The position numbers were made by a program, and so were the translations under genes. Shown piece after piece: positions 1 to 10,223 of a stretch of DNA of 64,000 bases. Source of the stretch: Gammaproteobacteria bacterium (GTDB lineage Bacteria > Pseudomonadota > Gammaproteobacteria > UBA4575); the NCBI GenBank assembly GCA_026713925.1, contig JAPONM010000007.1, forward strand, positions 62,001-126,000, written 5' to 3'. The notes under the pieces are model-generated. The model was not told the DNA's origin. It searched no databases and saw nothing but the letters and a program-made list of their open reading frames with translations. Numbering within the stretch: the stretch's first letter is position 1; every line of letters starts with the position of its first letter.

Positions 1-2
1 CG

Positions 3-1145
3 TTGAAGGTGGTGCGCCAGCGGTTCGGGCAGCAGGCACGCGATGAGGTCCTGGCCGACACCATGCATTCGAGCTACCGCGAGGCCATCGACCAGGAAAA
101 GCTGCGCCCGGCCGGCCCTCCGCAAATCGAGCCGGTGAACCTCGAAGATGGCCAGGACCTGAAATTCATCGCGACCTTCGAGGTCTTTCCGGATATCGAG
201 CTGGCGGATGCCGGCACCTTCGAGATCACGGTGGCGCAGGCCGAGGTCACGAGCGGGGATATCGATGACATGATCGGGAAACTGCGCAGGCAGAGGATGC
301 AGTGGCAGGAAATCGACCGGGCTGCAGGACAGGAAGACCGGGTCACCCTTGATTTCAAGGGCACGCTGGATGGCGAGGCGTTTCCTGGGGGCAGCCAGGA
401 CGACTATGTGGCCGTGATGGGACACAGCGGTCTGCTGCCGGAATTCGAGCGGGAGCTGGAAGGCATGTGCAAAGGCGACGCCAAATCCTTTCCCCTGCGC
501 TTTCCGAAAGAGTACCATCAGCCGGAACTGGCGGAAAAGACGGCAGTCTTTGAAGTGAACGTGAAAAAAGTCGAAGCCGGCGAGCTGCCGGAGGCGGGTG
601 AGGAATTTGTGCGGGAACTGGGAATTCAGGACGGGAACCTGGACACGCTCAGGGAGCAGCTGGAACGCAACCTGAAGGGCGAGCTTGAACAGCGCAAGAA
701 GGCGTTCGATAAAAGCCAGGTGATGAAGTGCCTGTTCGAGTCCAACGAATTTGAATTGCCGGCATCCTTGCTGGAGCAGGAGGTGCAGGCGGTCCGTGAC
801 CAGTTCATGCAGACCATGCAGATCAAGGAGGAATCGAAACTGCCCCAGGATATGCTCGAGGAGCAGGCCAAGCGCAGGACCGCCCTGGGCCTGATCATCG
901 GGGAGATCATCCGCCAGAACGAGATTCAGCTAGATCCCGCGCGGGTCAGCCGGGAACTCAATGCCATCGCCTCGTCCTACGCGAACCCCGAGGAAATCGT
1001 CCAGTATTACCGGGGCAATGTGCAGGCCATGGCGGGAATTGAATCGAAGGTCATGGAGGACCAGGTGGTCGAGTGGGTGCTGGAGCGGGCCCGGCAGGTG
1101 CCCCGTGCCTTCACGTTCGATGAAATGGTCAACGACCAGATGTAA
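3..1145 (+). CDS. tig: Trigger factor, 5'-truncated by window edge
   Basis: Ribosome-associated chaperone and peptidyl-prolyl isomerase that meets nascent chains at the exit tunnel. About 50 N-terminal residues, including the ribosome-docking GFRxGxxP loop, lie outside the window; what is visible is 380 residues against about 430 for the family. The rest of the ribosome-binding domain is followed by an FKBP-type isomerase domain at roughly residues 110-190 of the visible part (VTLDFKG and the GLLPEFE stretch) and then the long helical C-terminal chaperone domain. The reading frame is open to the left edge, so the first codon here is not a start. The clpP start lies about 20 bases downstream, the classical tig-clpP-clpX order, so co-transcription is likely. 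Confidence 0.96.
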   Translation: MKVVRQRFGQQARDEVLADTMHSSYREAIDQEKLRPAGPPQIEPVNLEDGQDLKFIATFEVFPDIELADAGTFEITVAQAEVTSGDIDDMIGKLRRQRMQWQEIDRAAGQEDRVTLDFKGTLDGEAFPGGSQDDYVAVMGHSGLLPEFERELEGMCKGDAKSFPLRFPKEYHQPELAEKTAVFEVNVKKVEAGELPEAGEEFVRELGIQDGNLDTLREQLERNLKGELEQRKKAFDKSQVMKCLFESNEFELPASLLEQEVQAVRDQFMQTMQIKEESKLPQDMLEEQAKRRTALGLIIGEIIRQNEIQLDPARVSRELNAIASSYANPEEIVQYYRGNVQAMAGIESKVMEDQVVEWVLERARQVPRAFTFDEMVNDQM

Positions 1146-1166
1146 AACTTTGCAGGGGATACCGTG

Positions 1167-1820
1167 ATGAGCGAAAGAAATTCAAACGCAGGCGCCCAGA
1201 ATACGCAGGCCCTGAATCTCGTGCCCATGGTGGTCGAGCAATCGGCGCGTGGTGAACGGGCCTACGACATCTATTCGCGCCTGCTGAAAGAGCGGGTCAT
1301 ATTTATCGTCGGGGCCATTGAAGACCAGATGGCCAATCTCGTGGTCGCCCAGTTGCTGTTCCTGGAATCCGAAAACCCTGACAAGGACATCTCGATCTAT
1401 ATCAATTCTCCCGGAGGGTCGGTGAGTGCAGGCATGGCCATTTACGACACCATGCAGTTCACCAGTCCCGATATCAGCACGCTGTGTGTGGGCCAGGCGG
1501 CCAGCATGGGGGCGCTGCTGCTGGCAGGCGGTGCGAAAAACAAGCGCTATGCGCTGCGTCATTCACGCATCATGATCCACCAGCCGCTCGGAGGGTTTCA
1601 GGGACAGGCCACGGATATCGATATCCATGCCCGGGAAATCCTGAAAGTCCGCGAAGAACTGAACCGGGTCCTTGCGCACCATACCGGCCAGCCGATCGAA
1701 CGCATCGCACAGGATACGGAGCGGGACCATTTCCTGAACAGTGTCGAGGCCCAGCAGTACGGCCTGGTGGACGAGGTGCTGGACCGGCGCAAGGAAACGC
1801 TTCCTGACACCACTGCATAG
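1167..1820 (+). CDS. clpP: ATP-dependent Clp protease proteolytic subunit ClpP
   Basis: Serine peptidase that forms the double-heptamer chamber fed by ClpX or ClpA. The catalytic triad is visible: Ser in GQAASMGA (residue 113), His in MIHQPLGG (138) and Asp in ERDHFLN (187), counted from the ATG at 1167. An in-frame GTG at 1164 is also possible, but the AGGGG ribosome-binding site at 1154-1158 is better spaced for 1167. The length of 217 residues is normal; the short N-terminal stretch before NLVPMVVEQ is probably a propeptide. It sits between tig and clpX. No separate heat-shock promoter was recognised in the 20-base gap, so it probably shares the tig transcript. Confidence 0.97.
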   Translation: MSERNSNAGAQNTQALNLVPMVVEQSARGERAYDIYSRLLKERVIFIVGAIEDQMANLVVAQLLFLESENPDKDISIYINSPGGSVSAGMAIYDTMQFTSPDISTLCVGQAASMGALLLAGGAKNKRYALRHSRIMIHQPLGGFQGQATDIDIHAREILKVREELNRVLAHHTGQPIERIAQDTERDHFLNSVEAQQYGLVDEVLDRRKETLPDTTA

Positions 1821-1953
1821 GACTCCCGAAGGCGCCGGGATGGCCTGTGGGGCAGTCAGGCGGCCAAACTTTGGGGCGGGCGGGCACTGCATAATCTTTG
1901 AAAAAGGCGTATAGTGATCAACCAGGCCGTGTAGTTTGTGATGAATTTCAGTC

Positions 1954-1983
1954 TTGATTCATTCGCAGCTTAAAGCGCATACT
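1954..1983 (+). promoter_or_regulatory. Candidate sigma70 promoter for clpX
   Basis: TTGATT (1954-1959), an 18-base spacer and CATACT (1978-1983) lie about 37 bases before the clpX start. The 200-base clpP-clpX gap has room for a dedicated promoter. Assigned by eye from consensus only. Confidence 0.35.
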
Positions 1984-2020
1984 GTGCTTTCTGCACCCTA
2001 CAGATGTCCAGTACGGTACG

Positions 2021-3301
2021 ATGAGTGACAACAATACAACCAAGGACCGGGACGGCGGCAAGCTTCTGTATTGTTCTTTTTGCGGCAAGAGCCAGCATGA
2101 AGTGCGCAAGCTCATTGCCGGCCCCTCGGTTTTCATTTGCGACGAGTGTGTCGAGCTGTGCAACGACATCATCCGCGAAGAGATGCAGGAGCATGCATCG
2201 GGGGACAGTGCAAAACTTCCGAAGCCTGCTGAAATCAATGCCATCCTTGAGGAATACGTGATCGGGCAGGAGCGTGCCAAAAAGATCCTGTCGGTTGCCG
2301 TATACAACCATTACAAGCGGCTGGATGCGCGCAATGCCAGCAAGAATGTAGTCGAGCTGGCAAAAAGCAATATCCTGCTGGTCGGGCCGACGGGTTCGGG
2401 CAAGACCTTGCTTGCCGAAACCCTGGCGCGGTTGCTGAATGTCCCGTTTACCATTGCCGATGCCACGACCCTGACCGAAGCGGGCTACGTGGGAGAGGAT
2501 GTTGAAAACATCATCCAGAAGCTGCTGCAGAAGTGTGATTACGATGTAGAGAAGGCACAGACCGGAATCGTTTACATCGACGAGATCGACAAGATTTCAC
2601 GCAAGTCCGACAATCCCTCGATCACCCGTGATGTTTCAGGTGAAGGGGTTCAGCAGGCCCTGCTGAAGCTGATTGAAGGCACGATCGCATCGGTTCCGCC
2701 CCAGGGTGGGCGCAAGCACCCGCAGCAGGAATTCCTGCAGGTCGACACCGGCAACATCCTGTTCATCTGCGGCGGTGCGTTCGCAGGCCTGGACAAGGTG
2801 ATCCTGGATCGTACGGAAAAAAGCGGCATCGGATTTTCTGCGGACGTGCGCAGCAAGGAAAATGCGGTCAAGATCGGTGAGGTGCTGCACAGCGTGGAGC
2901 CAGAGGACCTGATCAAGTATGGGCTCATCCCCGAATTTGTCGGGCGCCTGCCTGTGGTGGCAACCCTGGATGAACTTGACGAGGAGGCCCTGGTCAGAAT
3001 CCTGACGGAACCGAAAAATGCCATCACCAAGCAGTATCATCGTCTGTTCGAGATGGAAGGTGTGGAGATCGAGTTTAGGGAAAACGCTTTGTATGCCACG
3101 GCACGCAAGGCTATGGACCGCAAGACCGGTGCCAGGGGGCTGCGGACCATACTGGAGAACGTCCTGCTGGATACGATGTATGATCTGCCCTCGCAGGACA
3201 GTATCGGGAAGGTGGTGGTCGATGAGTCTGTGATTCACGGCGAGAAGCCTTACCTGATCTATGAAAGTTCAGAATACGAGAAAGTAGCATCGGATGAGTA
3301 G
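2021..3301 (+). CDS. clpX: ATP-dependent Clp protease ATP-binding subunit ClpX
   Basis: AAA+ unfoldase that threads tagged proteins into ClpP. The N-terminal zinc-binding domain shows the C4 pattern CSFCGKS...CDECVELC (residues about 18-45), used for adaptor and substrate docking. Then come Walker A GPTGSGKT (about 125-132), the GYVGED pore loop, Walker B VYIDEIDK and the ClpP-docking loop with the IGF tripeptide (IGFSADV). Length 426 is typical. There is a 200-base gap from clpP with a candidate promoter. The ribosome-binding site is weak. All motifs are intact. Confidence 0.97.
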   Translation: MSDNNTTKDRDGGKLLYCSFCGKSQHEVRKLIAGPSVFICDECVELCNDIIREEMQEHASGDSAKLPKPAEINAILEEYVIGQERAKKILSVAVYNHYKRLDARNASKNVVELAKSNILLVGPTGSGKTLLAETLARLLNVPFTIADATTLTEAGYVGEDVENIIQKLLQKCDYDVEKAQTGIVYIDEIDKISRKSDNPSITRDVSGEGVQQALLKLIEGTIASVPPQGGRKHPQQEFLQVDTGNILFICGGAFAGLDKVILDRTEKSGIGFSADVRSKENAVKIGEVLHSVEPEDLIKYGLIPEFVGRLPVVATLDELDEEALVRILTEPKNAITKQYHRLFEMEGVEIEFRENALYATARKAMDRKTGARGLRTILENVLLDTMYDLPSQDSIGKVVVDESVIHGEKPYLIYESSEYEKVASDE

Positions 3302-3355
3302 ACGGGCCCCGTGGGGGCGCCGGGGCAGGGGCTGGACATGACCTGCTCGGTAAGA

Positions 3356-3384
3356 CTTGAAGTTCCGCCAGAATGTCCCCATGT
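3356..3384 (+). promoter_or_regulatory. Sigma32 (heat-shock) promoter for lon
   Basis: CTTGAAG (3356-3362), a 14-base spacer and CCCCATGT (3377-3384) match the RpoH consensus CTTGAAA-N11-15-CCCCATNT with one mismatch in the -35 element. It lies about 88 bases before the lon start, in the right orientation. Lon is a classical RpoH regulon member. Confidence 0.75.
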
Positions 3385-3471
3385 TATATGTCAGGTTCGC
3401 GCATCAGGGGATACAGGATTGCCCGACCAGGCCATTTGTAATTTCAGCCACCTATTCAGGGGTATGTCGAG

Positions 3472-5922
3472 ATGAGTGATGAACAGGTGCCAGACGAACA
3501 TGCACCAGACGAAGAGTTAGACGAGACAGTCGTGCCGGTATTGCCGCTGCGCGACGTGGTGGTGTATCCGAACATGGTGATCCCGTTGTTTGTGGGCCGG
3601 GAAAAGTCGATCAAGGCCCTGGATGCTGCCATGGCCGGCAGCAAGAAGATCCTGCTGGTTGCACAGAAAAATGCGGAAGTGGATGAGCCGGGTGTTGACG
3701 AGATCCACAACATCGGTACGGTGTCGACCATTCTGCAACTGCTGAAACTGCCGGACGGCACGATCAAGGTGCTGGTGGAAGGCATCGAGCGTGCCGGCGT
3801 GAACATATATATGGAAGACGGAGAATTTTTACGGGCGCAGATTTCCCTGATGAGATCGGACGACGAGCCCGATGACGAACGCGAACTGGAAGTCCTGACC
3901 CGTTCTGTCACCAGCCTGTTCGAGCAGTATGTGAAGCTGAACAAGAAGATTCCTCCGGAAGTCCTGACTTCGCTGTCAGGTATCGACGAGCCGACACGGC
4001 TGGCCGATACGATCGCCGCACACATGTCCCTGAAGCTTGACGAGAAGCAGTATGTCCTCGAAATCGGGGATGTGCGCAAGCGTCTGGAACATCTGGTGAA
4101 AATGATCGAGGGCGAGCTGGACGTTCTGCAGATTGAAAAACGGTTGCGCGGGCGTGTGAAGCAGCAGATGGAGAAGTCGCAGCGCGAGTACTACCTGAAT
4201 GAGCAAATGAAGGCCATTCAGAGGGAGCTCGGGGAACTCGAGGAAGCCCCCAATGAAATTGAGGAGCTGGCTGGCAAAATCGAGAAGGTCGGCATGTCAA
4301 AAGAGGGCAAGAAAAAGGCCACGGCCGAATTGAACAAGCTGAAAATGATGTCGCCGATGTCTGCGGAAGCGACGGTGGTGCGCAATTATATCGACTGGCT
4401 GGTCGGCGTACCCTGGAAAAAGAAATCCAAGGTCCGCAAGGACCTGGCGGCGGCCGAGCGCATTCTGGAAGAGGACCACTACGGCCTCGACAAGGTCAAG
4501 GAGCGCATCATTGAGTATCTGGCCGTGCAGCAGCGAGTACAAAAGCACAAGGGGCCGATCCTGTGTCTGGTCGGGCCTCCCGGCGTGGGCAAGACCTCAA
4601 TCGGGAAGTCGATTGCCCGGGCCACGCGCCGACAGTTTACACGCATGTCCCTGGGGGGTGTGCACGATGAAGCAGAAATCAGGGGCCACAGGCGAACCTA
4701 CATTGGCTCGCTTCCCGGGAAGATCGTGCAGAACCTGTCGAAAGTGGGGGTGCGCAATCCGCTGTTTCTGCTGGATGAAATTGACAAGATGGCCATGGAC
4801 TTCCGGGGCGATCCGGCTTCGGCCATGCTGGAAGTGTTGGACCCGGAACAGAACCACACCTTCAACGACCATTACCTGGAAGTGGATTTCGACCTGTCGG
4901 ATGTCATGTTTGTTGCCACGGCCAACAGTCTGGATATTCCCAGCCCCCTGCTGGACCGCATGGAGGTGATCCGACTGCCCGGCTATACCGAGGACGAAAA
5001 GAAAAACATCGCCACGCGTTACCTGGTTCCCAAGCAGATCAAGGCGAATGGTGTGAAGGAAAATGAAATCCAGTTCAGTGATGCGGCCATCCTTGACATG
5101 ATCCGGTATTACACCCGGGAGGCTGGTGTGCGCAATCTCGAACGGGAGATCTCAAAGATCTGCCGCAAGGTTGTGAAATCCATGGTGCTGGGCGCAGACA
5201 AGAAAAAGGTCTCCGTCACACCGCGCAGCCTGTCCCGGTATCTTGGCGTCAAGCGTTTCCGATACGGGCTTGCGGAAGACAATGACCAGATCGGACAGGT
5301 AACGGGTCTGGCCTGGACGGAAATCGGCGGTGAACTGCTTACCATTGAGGCAGTTGTGATCCCCGGCAAGGGAAAAACCAGCCGCACGGGACAGCTTGAG
5401 GATGTCATGCAGGAATCCATCCAGGTGGCCCACAGTGTAGTCCGCAGCCGTGCCCGCATTCTGGGCATTGAATCGGACTTTCATGAAACCATGGACATTC
5501 ACATTCACGTCCCCGAAGGCTCGGTGAAAAAGGATGGACCCAGTGCAGGAACTGCCATGACTACTGCGATTGTTTCTGCGCTGACCCGGGTGCCGGTACG
5601 GGCCGATGTGGCCATGACGGGTGAAATGACCCTGCGTGGAGAAGTCCTGCCGATCGGCGGCCTCAAGGAGAAGTTGCTGGCGGCTCATCGCGGGGGAATC
5701 AAGACGGTGCTGATCCCGAAAGACAATGAAAAGGATCTGAGTGAAATTCCCAAGAACATCAAGCAAAAGCTTGAAATCATTCCGGTCCAGTGGATTGACG
5801 AAGTGCTTCAGGTAGCACTGGTCAAGATGCCGGAACCGCTGGGCAAGTCACAGGTTGTGGGCACTGTCGAAGCCGAGCACGAGCCGTCCGTGTCCAAAAG
5901 CGGTCCGGTCCAGGCGCACTGA
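3472..5922 (+). CDS. lon: ATP-dependent Lon protease
   Basis: Cytosolic AAA+ serine protease that degrades damaged proteins and short-lived regulators. The N-terminal LON substrate domain ([12 protein letters not shown], about residues 22-210) is followed by a coiled coil, Walker [10 protein letters not shown], Walker B FLLDEIDK, and the C-terminal protease domain. The catalytic Ser is in [10 protein letters not shown] (residue 691) and the Lys in GLKEKLL (734), the standard 43-residue spacing. Length 816 is slightly longer than the 784 of E. coli, with an acidic N-terminal extension ([11 protein letters not shown]) and a C-terminal tail. It lies between clpX and hupB, as in most Gammaproteobacteria, with its own heat-shock promoter. 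Confidence 0.97.
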   Translation: MSDEQVPDEHAPDEELDETVVPVLPLRDVVVYPNMVIPLFVGREKSIKALDAAMAGSKKILLVAQKNAEVDEPGVDEIHNIGTVSTILQLLKLPDGTIKVLVEGIERAGVNIYMEDGEFLRAQISLMRSDDEPDDERELEVLTRSVTSLFEQYVKLNKKIPPEVLTSLSGIDEPTRLADTIAAHMSLKLDEKQYVLEIGDVRKRLEHLVKMIEGELDVLQIEKRLRGRVKQQMEKSQREYYLNEQMKAIQRELGELEEAPNEIEELAGKIEKVGMSKEGKKKATAELNKLKMMSPMSAEATVVRNYIDWLVGVPWKKKSKVRKDLAAAERILEEDHYGLDKVKERIIEYLAVQQRVQKHKGPILCLVGPPGVGKTSIGKSIARATRRQFTRMSLGGVHDEAEIRGHRRTYIGSLPGKIVQNLSKVGVRNPLFLLDEIDKMAMDFRGDPASAMLEVLDPEQNHTFNDHYLEVDFDLSDVMFVATANSLDIPSPLLDRMEVIRLPGYTEDEKKNIATRYLVPKQIKANGVKENEIQFSDAAILDMIRYYTREAGVRNLEREISKICRKVVKSMVLGADKKKVSVTPRSLSRYLGVKRFRYGLAEDNDQIGQVTGLAWTEIGGELLTIEAVVIPGKGKTSRTGQLEDVMQESIQVAHSVVRSRARILGIESDFHETMDIHIHVPEGSVKKDGPSAGTAMTTAIVSALTRVPVRADVAMTGEMTLRGEVLPIGGLKEKLLAAHRGGIKTVLIPKDNEKDLSEIPKNIKQKLEIIPVQWIDEVLQVALVKMPEPLGKSQVVGTVEAEHEPSVSKSGPVQAH

Positions 5923-5936
5923 AATGCATCGTTTTA

Positions 5937-5966
5937 TTGACTTGCTTCCGGGACGCTTGGTATAAA
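5937..5966 (+). promoter_or_regulatory. Sigma70 promoter for hupB
   Basis: TTGACT (5937-5942), an 18-base spacer and TATAAA (5961-5966) form a strong housekeeping promoter just past the lon stop, giving a 5' leader of about 165 bases before hupB. The long leader is unexplained; no clear terminator for lon was seen in the same interval. Confidence 0.6.
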
Positions 5967-6140
5967 ACACGTGTTCGATGATCTTTATATTGCCACAGCA
6001 CGTGCACAGCACATACCGATTTCAGCCAATACCTTTCAGACAGTTCTGCACGACAGGGTCTGGGCAACTGCTTTCGGTACTCAAGAATTATAACCGCAGT
6101 TCTCAGGGCTGCATGCCAACATCAGGGGAGTCTGAAAAGA

Positions 6141-6413
6141 ATGAATAAAAGTGAACTTGTTGAAGCCGTATCCGATGCGGCAAAGCTTTCCAAAGCAGAG
6201 GGTGCACGTGCCGTCGATGCAGTCCTCAGTTCCATCGCAGCAGCATTGAATCGTGGAGACAGCGTGACCCTGGTCGGATTCGGAACCTTTCAGGTCAAAC
6301 AGCGTAATGCCCGCACCGGCCACAACCCCCGAACGGGCGAAGCAATCCAGATTGCTGCCAGCAAGGTCCCTACCTTCAAGGCTGGCAAAGCACTGAGGGA
6401 TGCTGTAAGCTGA
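6141..6413 (+). CDS. hupB: DNA-binding protein HU-beta
   Basis: Small histone-like protein that bends and compacts DNA as a homo- or heterodimer. The 90 residues match HU end to end: N-terminal helices beginning MNKSELVEAV, the GFGTFQV strand, and the DNA-binding arm RNARTGHNPRTGE with the intercalating Pro, then the KVPTFKAGKALRDAV C-terminus. GGGGAG lies about 13 bases before the ATG. Its position after lon fixes the beta type. The stop lies only 10 bases before tRNA-Val, so hupB and the tRNAs are probably one transcript processed by RNases. Confidence 0.95.
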   Translation: MNKSELVEAVSDAAKLSKAEGARAVDAVLSSIAAALNRGDSVTLVGFGTFQVKQRNARTGHNPRTGEAIQIAASKVPTFKAGKALRDAVS

Positions 6414-6423
6414 CGCGCCTTTT

Positions 6424-6499
6424 GGGTGCTTAGCTCAGCTGGTAGAGCGTCGCCCTTACAAGGCGGATGTCGGGGGTTCGAATCCCTCAGCACCCACCA
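6424..6499 (+). tRNA. tRNA-Val (anticodon TAC)
   Basis: A 76-base cloverleaf with acceptor stem GGGTGCT/AGCACCC, anticodon loop CTTACAA, T-arm GGTTCGAATCC and encoded CCA. It starts 10 bases after hupB and is followed 14 bases later by tRNA-Asp. The hupB-tRNA pair-ppiD arrangement is shared with Pseudomonas. Confidence 0.97.
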
Positions 6500-6513
6500 A
6501 GGGCCATACTATA

Positions 6514-6590
6514 GGAGTGGTAGTTCAGCTGGTTAGAATACCGGCCTGTCACGCCGGGGGTCGCGGGTTCGAATCCCGTCCACTCCGCCA
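6514..6590 (+). tRNA. tRNA-Asp (anticodon GTC)
   Basis: A 77-base cloverleaf with acceptor GGAGTGG/CCACTCC, anticodon loop CTGTCAC, T-arm GGTTCGAATCC and encoded CCA. Second of a tandem pair with tRNA-Val. Confidence 0.97.
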
Positions 6591-6965
6591 TAGTATTACG
6601 GGTTCCTGCTGGACATTGTGACGGGTTGTGCATGCCACACGACAACTTCCGCTATAAGTCCCGCAAAAATCTGAAGAACGAGTCCGGCCCCTGAACTGTG
6701 ACAGGTTGCATGGGGCCAGGCCCCTTCCCTGAAACGACTATTCCCTCCCGGACACATGGCCTCCTGAGCTTAGCCTTCCGCCTTGACCTGTCCTGGGTTT
6801 CTCAGGCAGTACCCGACGGTATTCAGTGCCCGACACTCCAAACCCGGCATGGCTTTGGTGAGAAACTTGCAAAACAGGGTGCGGACAGGCGGGCAGAACC
6901 TTTACAATGCGCACGGCACATGAATTTTGATAAACCGCGGGGAACACCGCTGCAGGGTAGAAACC
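6591..6965. other. Non-coding interval before ppiD
   Basis: These 375 bases have no credible gene. They hold a GGGGCC/GGCCCC inverted repeat at 6712-6724 without a following T run, and a TACAAT (6903-6908) that could be the ppiD -10 box with only a poor -35. Nothing else was recognised. Confidence 0.4.
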
Positions 6966-8870
6966 ATGCTGATTGAAATACGAGACCGGGCCAGCAGCCT
7001 GGTGGCCTACGTTATTATCGGGCTGCTCATTATCTCTTTTGCCTTGTGGGGCATCCAGGAATACTTCGGTGCAGGCGGAGCGCCGGCCGCCGCTGAGGTC
7101 AATGGCGTGGAGATCTCGGTGCCCGACTACAGCAACCAGCTTCAGCAGTACAGGCAGCGGCTGCAGTCCGTACTGGGAGAGAGCTACGCGCAGCGCTATC
7201 CGGAAGAGACCGTCATCAAAAAACAGGTCATCGAGGACATGGTCAACACGGAAATCCTGCGCCAGGAAGTCACGGATGCAGGGTTTCGCATCAGCGATGC
7301 CGGTTTGGCCCGGATCATTCGGCAAATTCCCCAGTTTCAGCGCGACGGTGCCTTCGACCCGGAACTGTATACGCGGCTGCTGCTGACACAGCGCTATGAC
7401 AAGACCCGGTTTGAAGGGGAGCTTCGCGAGCAGGAAAAAATGGAGCAGTTCGAGAACTCGCTGACGTCCTCCTCGTTCATGACCCAGGCGGACTTGCAGC
7501 GCTTTCGCAAGCTTCTGGAACAATCCAGGGATTTCAGTTATGCGCGGGTCAGTGTTCCGCCCGATTCGGTGAGCGTCTCGCTGGAACAGATTGACGAGTA
7601 TTACCAGGAAAACAAGCAGTGGCTTCGAACACCTGAACAGCTCCGCCTTGCCTACATCGAATTGAAAGAAGAGGCCCTGGCGTCCCATGCGGAGGTCACC
7701 GCGCAGGATGCGCGTATCCTGTACGATGAACAGCCTGAACGCTACATGACGCATGAATTACGCAGGACGCGGCAAATCCTGATCAGGGTGGATGACCCTG
7801 AGACTGCGGTGGACGAGGACTGGGACCGGGCCATGGGAAAGGCCGAGGGGCTGGTACAAAAGCTCAAGGAAGGGGCCTCGTTTGACGGACTCGCCCAGGA
7901 ACACTCGCAGGATACGCTGTCTGCCGAAAAGGGGGGCGACATCGGTTTGATCGCGCGCGGCGACCTGGCCAGTACCGAGCTGGAAAAGGTGCTGTTTTCC
8001 CTGGATACCGGCGCATACAGCCAGCCTGTACGTACCGAACAGGGCGTGCATCTCGTGCAGGTGATCGAGGTTCAGGCAGCCGGGCAAAAACCCTTTGCCA
8101 GAGTGCGCCAGCAGATCATCGATGAACTCAGGAGCCAGATGTCGCAGGAGCAGTTTGCGGAGATAGCCGATGAACTGGCCAACCTGGTCGTGGAATTGCC
8201 GGATGATCTGACCGAGGCGGCCGAAGTGTCCGAGCTCGAGGTTCAGGAGACGGGCTGGCTGACTCCGGACAGCGATGCGGGCATATTTGCCTACCCGGAC
8301 ATCCGTTCGCTCGCCTTCACGGCCGATATCCTGGAAGGGGGCCTGAACAGTGAGCTCATCGAGGTGGCAGACGGCCATATGATTGCCTTCAGGGTCTTGC
8401 AGCACCGCGAGTCCAAGCCAAGACCCCTGGACGAGGTTTCCCGGGAAATACGCGAATTCATGCGCCTGCGCAAGGCAGCGGAACAGGCTGCCGCCAAGGG
8501 CGAGGAACTGCTGGCACAGCTGCACGGTGGCATGCGCCTGGAAGAGCTGTCCGACAGGCATTCGCTTGAACGGGTCCATTATGGTGCCTTGCACCGGGAG
8601 GATGACCGTGTTCCGGCAAGGATCATGAACCGTGCCTTCACGCTTGCCCACCCCGATGCAGGCCACGCGTCGGTGGCTGGTGTGCCCCTGGGAGATGGCA
8701 GCTACGCACTGCTGGAACTGCATGCGGTACTTGACGGCCCGGACGAGGTGGACGATGTACGGGCCTCGGAACTGTCGCAGCGCGTGCATTACGGGGGCAG
8801 GGAATTCAGTGCACTGGTAGGGGCCGTTCGCGAACAGTCCGACGTCGAGGTCTTTGAAGACAATCTCTAA
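6966..8870 (+). CDS. ppiD: Periplasmic folding chaperone PpiD (parvulin-type)
   Basis: Inner-membrane-anchored chaperone at the Sec translocon exit that helps fold outer-membrane proteins. One N-terminal membrane segment (SSLVAYVIIGLLIISFALWG, residues about 10-29) precedes a SurA-like N-domain, then a parvulin domain at about residues 255-360 (RQILIRV...GLAQEHSQD...KGGDIGLI), and a second, degenerate C-terminal parvulin-like region. The ATG at 6966 has AGGGTAG upstream and starts right at the membrane anchor (MLIEIRDRASS); a start at 6927 would add 13 residues without a ribosome site. Length 634 is typical. It follows hupB and the tRNAs, its usual place. Confidence 0.93.
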   Translation: MLIEIRDRASSLVAYVIIGLLIISFALWGIQEYFGAGGAPAAAEVNGVEISVPDYSNQLQQYRQRLQSVLGESYAQRYPEETVIKKQVIEDMVNTEILRQEVTDAGFRISDAGLARIIRQIPQFQRDGAFDPELYTRLLLTQRYDKTRFEGELREQEKMEQFENSLTSSSFMTQADLQRFRKLLEQSRDFSYARVSVPPDSVSVSLEQIDEYYQENKQWLRTPEQLRLAYIELKEEALASHAEVTAQDARILYDEQPERYMTHELRRTRQILIRVDDPETAVDEDWDRAMGKAEGLVQKLKEGASFDGLAQEHSQDTLSAEKGGDIGLIARGDLASTELEKVLFSLDTGAYSQPVRTEQGVHLVQVIEVQAAGQKPFARVRQQIIDELRSQMSQEQFAEIADELANLVVELPDDLTEAAEVSELEVQETGWLTPDSDAGIFAYPDIRSLAFTADILEGGLNSELIEVADGHMIAFRVLQHRESKPRPLDEVSREIREFMRLRKAAEQAAAKGEELLAQLHGGMRLEELSDRHSLERVHYGALHREDDRVPARIMNRAFTLAHPDAGHASVAGVPLGDGSYALLELHAVLDGPDEVDDVRASELSQRVHYGGREFSALVGAVREQSDVEVFEDNL

Positions 8871-8917
8871 CCCATTGGTATCTTTTACCTCGACACCCTG
8901 ACCGGTACACTCCGCGC

Positions 8918-10183
8918 ATGCGCCTCAAGCTTCACTGGCAAATCCTCATCGCACTGCTGCTGGCCGTGCTGGTCGGATGGGCGCTTACCCCTGCATCCGA
9001 ATTGTTCGGGATTACACTGCTTTCAGTATTTGATTTTGTCGGCAAGATGTTCCTGAACGCATTGAAAATGATCATCGTGCCGCTGATCACCGCATCCATC
9101 ATCGTGGGGGTCAGCGGGCTTGGCGGCGGAGAGGACTTCGGGCGCCTCGGCGGGAAAACGCTGCTTTATTACGTCGTTACCAGCACGTTTGCCATCCTGA
9201 TCGGGATTGCCGTCGTGAACATCATCCAGCCGGGTATAGTGGACGGCGAGCCTGCCAGGGAAATCCTGGGCTTGAGTGCAGACACCGATGCCGTGACGGC
9301 GAAAGTGGAAGGGAAATCTGCAGGAGACGTCGTGGGCATTTTCCTGCGCATGATCCCGACCAACGTCGTGCATGCCGCGGCACAGGGGCAAATGCTGGGC
9401 ATCATCTTCTTCGGCCTGCTGTTTGGTGTGTTCATGACCCAGATCAAGCAGGAACACAGCCGGGTGCTGCAGTCGTTCTGGCAGGGGGTGTTCGATGTCA
9501 TGATGCTGATCACCGACCTGGTGATGAAATTCGCCCCCATCGGCGTGTTTGCACTGGTTGCGAAGGTGGTCATGATTTCCGGGCTGGAGGCATTCAAGCC
9601 GCTGCTCGTATTTTTCTTTACGGTGCTGATTGCCCTGCTGATTCACATTGTCGTGGTGATGCCGCTGCTGTTGCGCCTTGTCGCGCGCGTGAGTCCGGTC
9701 CGGCATTATCAGGCGATGGCACCCGCCTTGCTGACGGCCTTCTCGACCGCATCATCCTCCGCGACCCTTCCGGTCACGATCGACTGTATCGAAAATCGTG
9801 CAGGGGTCTCGAACCGTGTTACCAGTTTTGTCCTGCCGCTGGGTGCGACCGTCAACATGGACGGTACGGCCCTGTACGAATGCGTGGCGGCGATCTTTAT
9901 CGCGCAGGCCTACGGACTCGACCTGACGGTCGCACAGCAAATCTCCGTCGTGGTACTGGCCCTGATGACCTCGATCGGTGTTGCGGGTATTCCTGCCGCG
10001 AGCCTGGTTGCCATCTCCATTATTCTGGCGGCCATCGGCTTGCCTGCCGAAGCGATCGGCCTGATCCTGGCAGTGGACCGCGTGCTGGACATGTGCCGCA
10101 CGGCGGTGAACGTGTTCAGCGATTCCTGCGGTGCGGTGGTGGTCGGCAAGACCGAGGGTGAGAAGAACATCCTGGCAGCCTGA
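8918..10183 (+). CDS. Dicarboxylate/amino acid:cation symporter (DAACS family)
   Basis: Secondary transporter that couples uptake of glutamate/aspartate or C4-dicarboxylates to sodium or protons. Family signatures are clear: the serine-rich reentrant loop TASSSATLPVTI (about residues 283-294), the NMDGTALYE motif of TM7 and the DRVLDMCRTAVNVFSD motif of TM8, where Asp/Arg contact the substrate. Eight or more membrane segments span 421 residues, the family norm. Substrate (GltP, GltT or DctA type) cannot be decided here. No good ribosome site precedes the ATG. It is inserted between ppiD and fabI, which are adjacent in Pseudomonas, so this is a lineage-specific insertion. It converges on fabI with a 40-base gap. 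Confidence 0.9.
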   Translation: MRLKLHWQILIALLLAVLVGWALTPASELFGITLLSVFDFVGKMFLNALKMIIVPLITASIIVGVSGLGGGEDFGRLGGKTLLYYVVTSTFAILIGIAVVNIIQPGIVDGEPAREILGLSADTDAVTAKVEGKSAGDVVGIFLRMIPTNVVHAAAQGQMLGIIFFGLLFGVFMTQIKQEHSRVLQSFWQGVFDVMMLITDLVMKFAPIGVFALVAKVVMISGLEAFKPLLVFFFTVLIALLIHIVVVMPLLLRLVARVSPVRHYQAMAPALLTAFSTASSSATLPVTIDCIENRAGVSNRVTSFVLPLGATVNMDGTALYECVAAIFIAQAYGLDLTVAQQISVVVLALMTSIGVAGIPAASLVAISIILAAIGLPAEAIGLILAVDRVLDMCRTAVNVFSDSCGAVVVGKTEGEKNILAA

Positions 10184-10209
10184 TATCCCCTGCAAGATTG
10201 CGCTGCACG

Positions 10210-10222
10210 CCCGGAATCCGGG
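10210..10222. terminator. Short hairpin between convergent genes
   Basis: CCCGG-AAT-CCGGG sits in the 40-base gap between the convergent symporter and fabI stops. It could act in both directions, but there is no T run on either side, so it is only a weak terminator candidate. Confidence 0.25.
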
Positions 10223-10223
10223 A

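Noticed and set aside
1813-1842. TCCCG/CGGGA hairpin after clpP as a terminator
   Set aside because: Only five pairs and no T run.
6712-6724. GGGGCC-A-GGCCCC inverted repeat as a tRNA operon terminator
   Set aside because: The loop is too small for the full stem and no T run follows.
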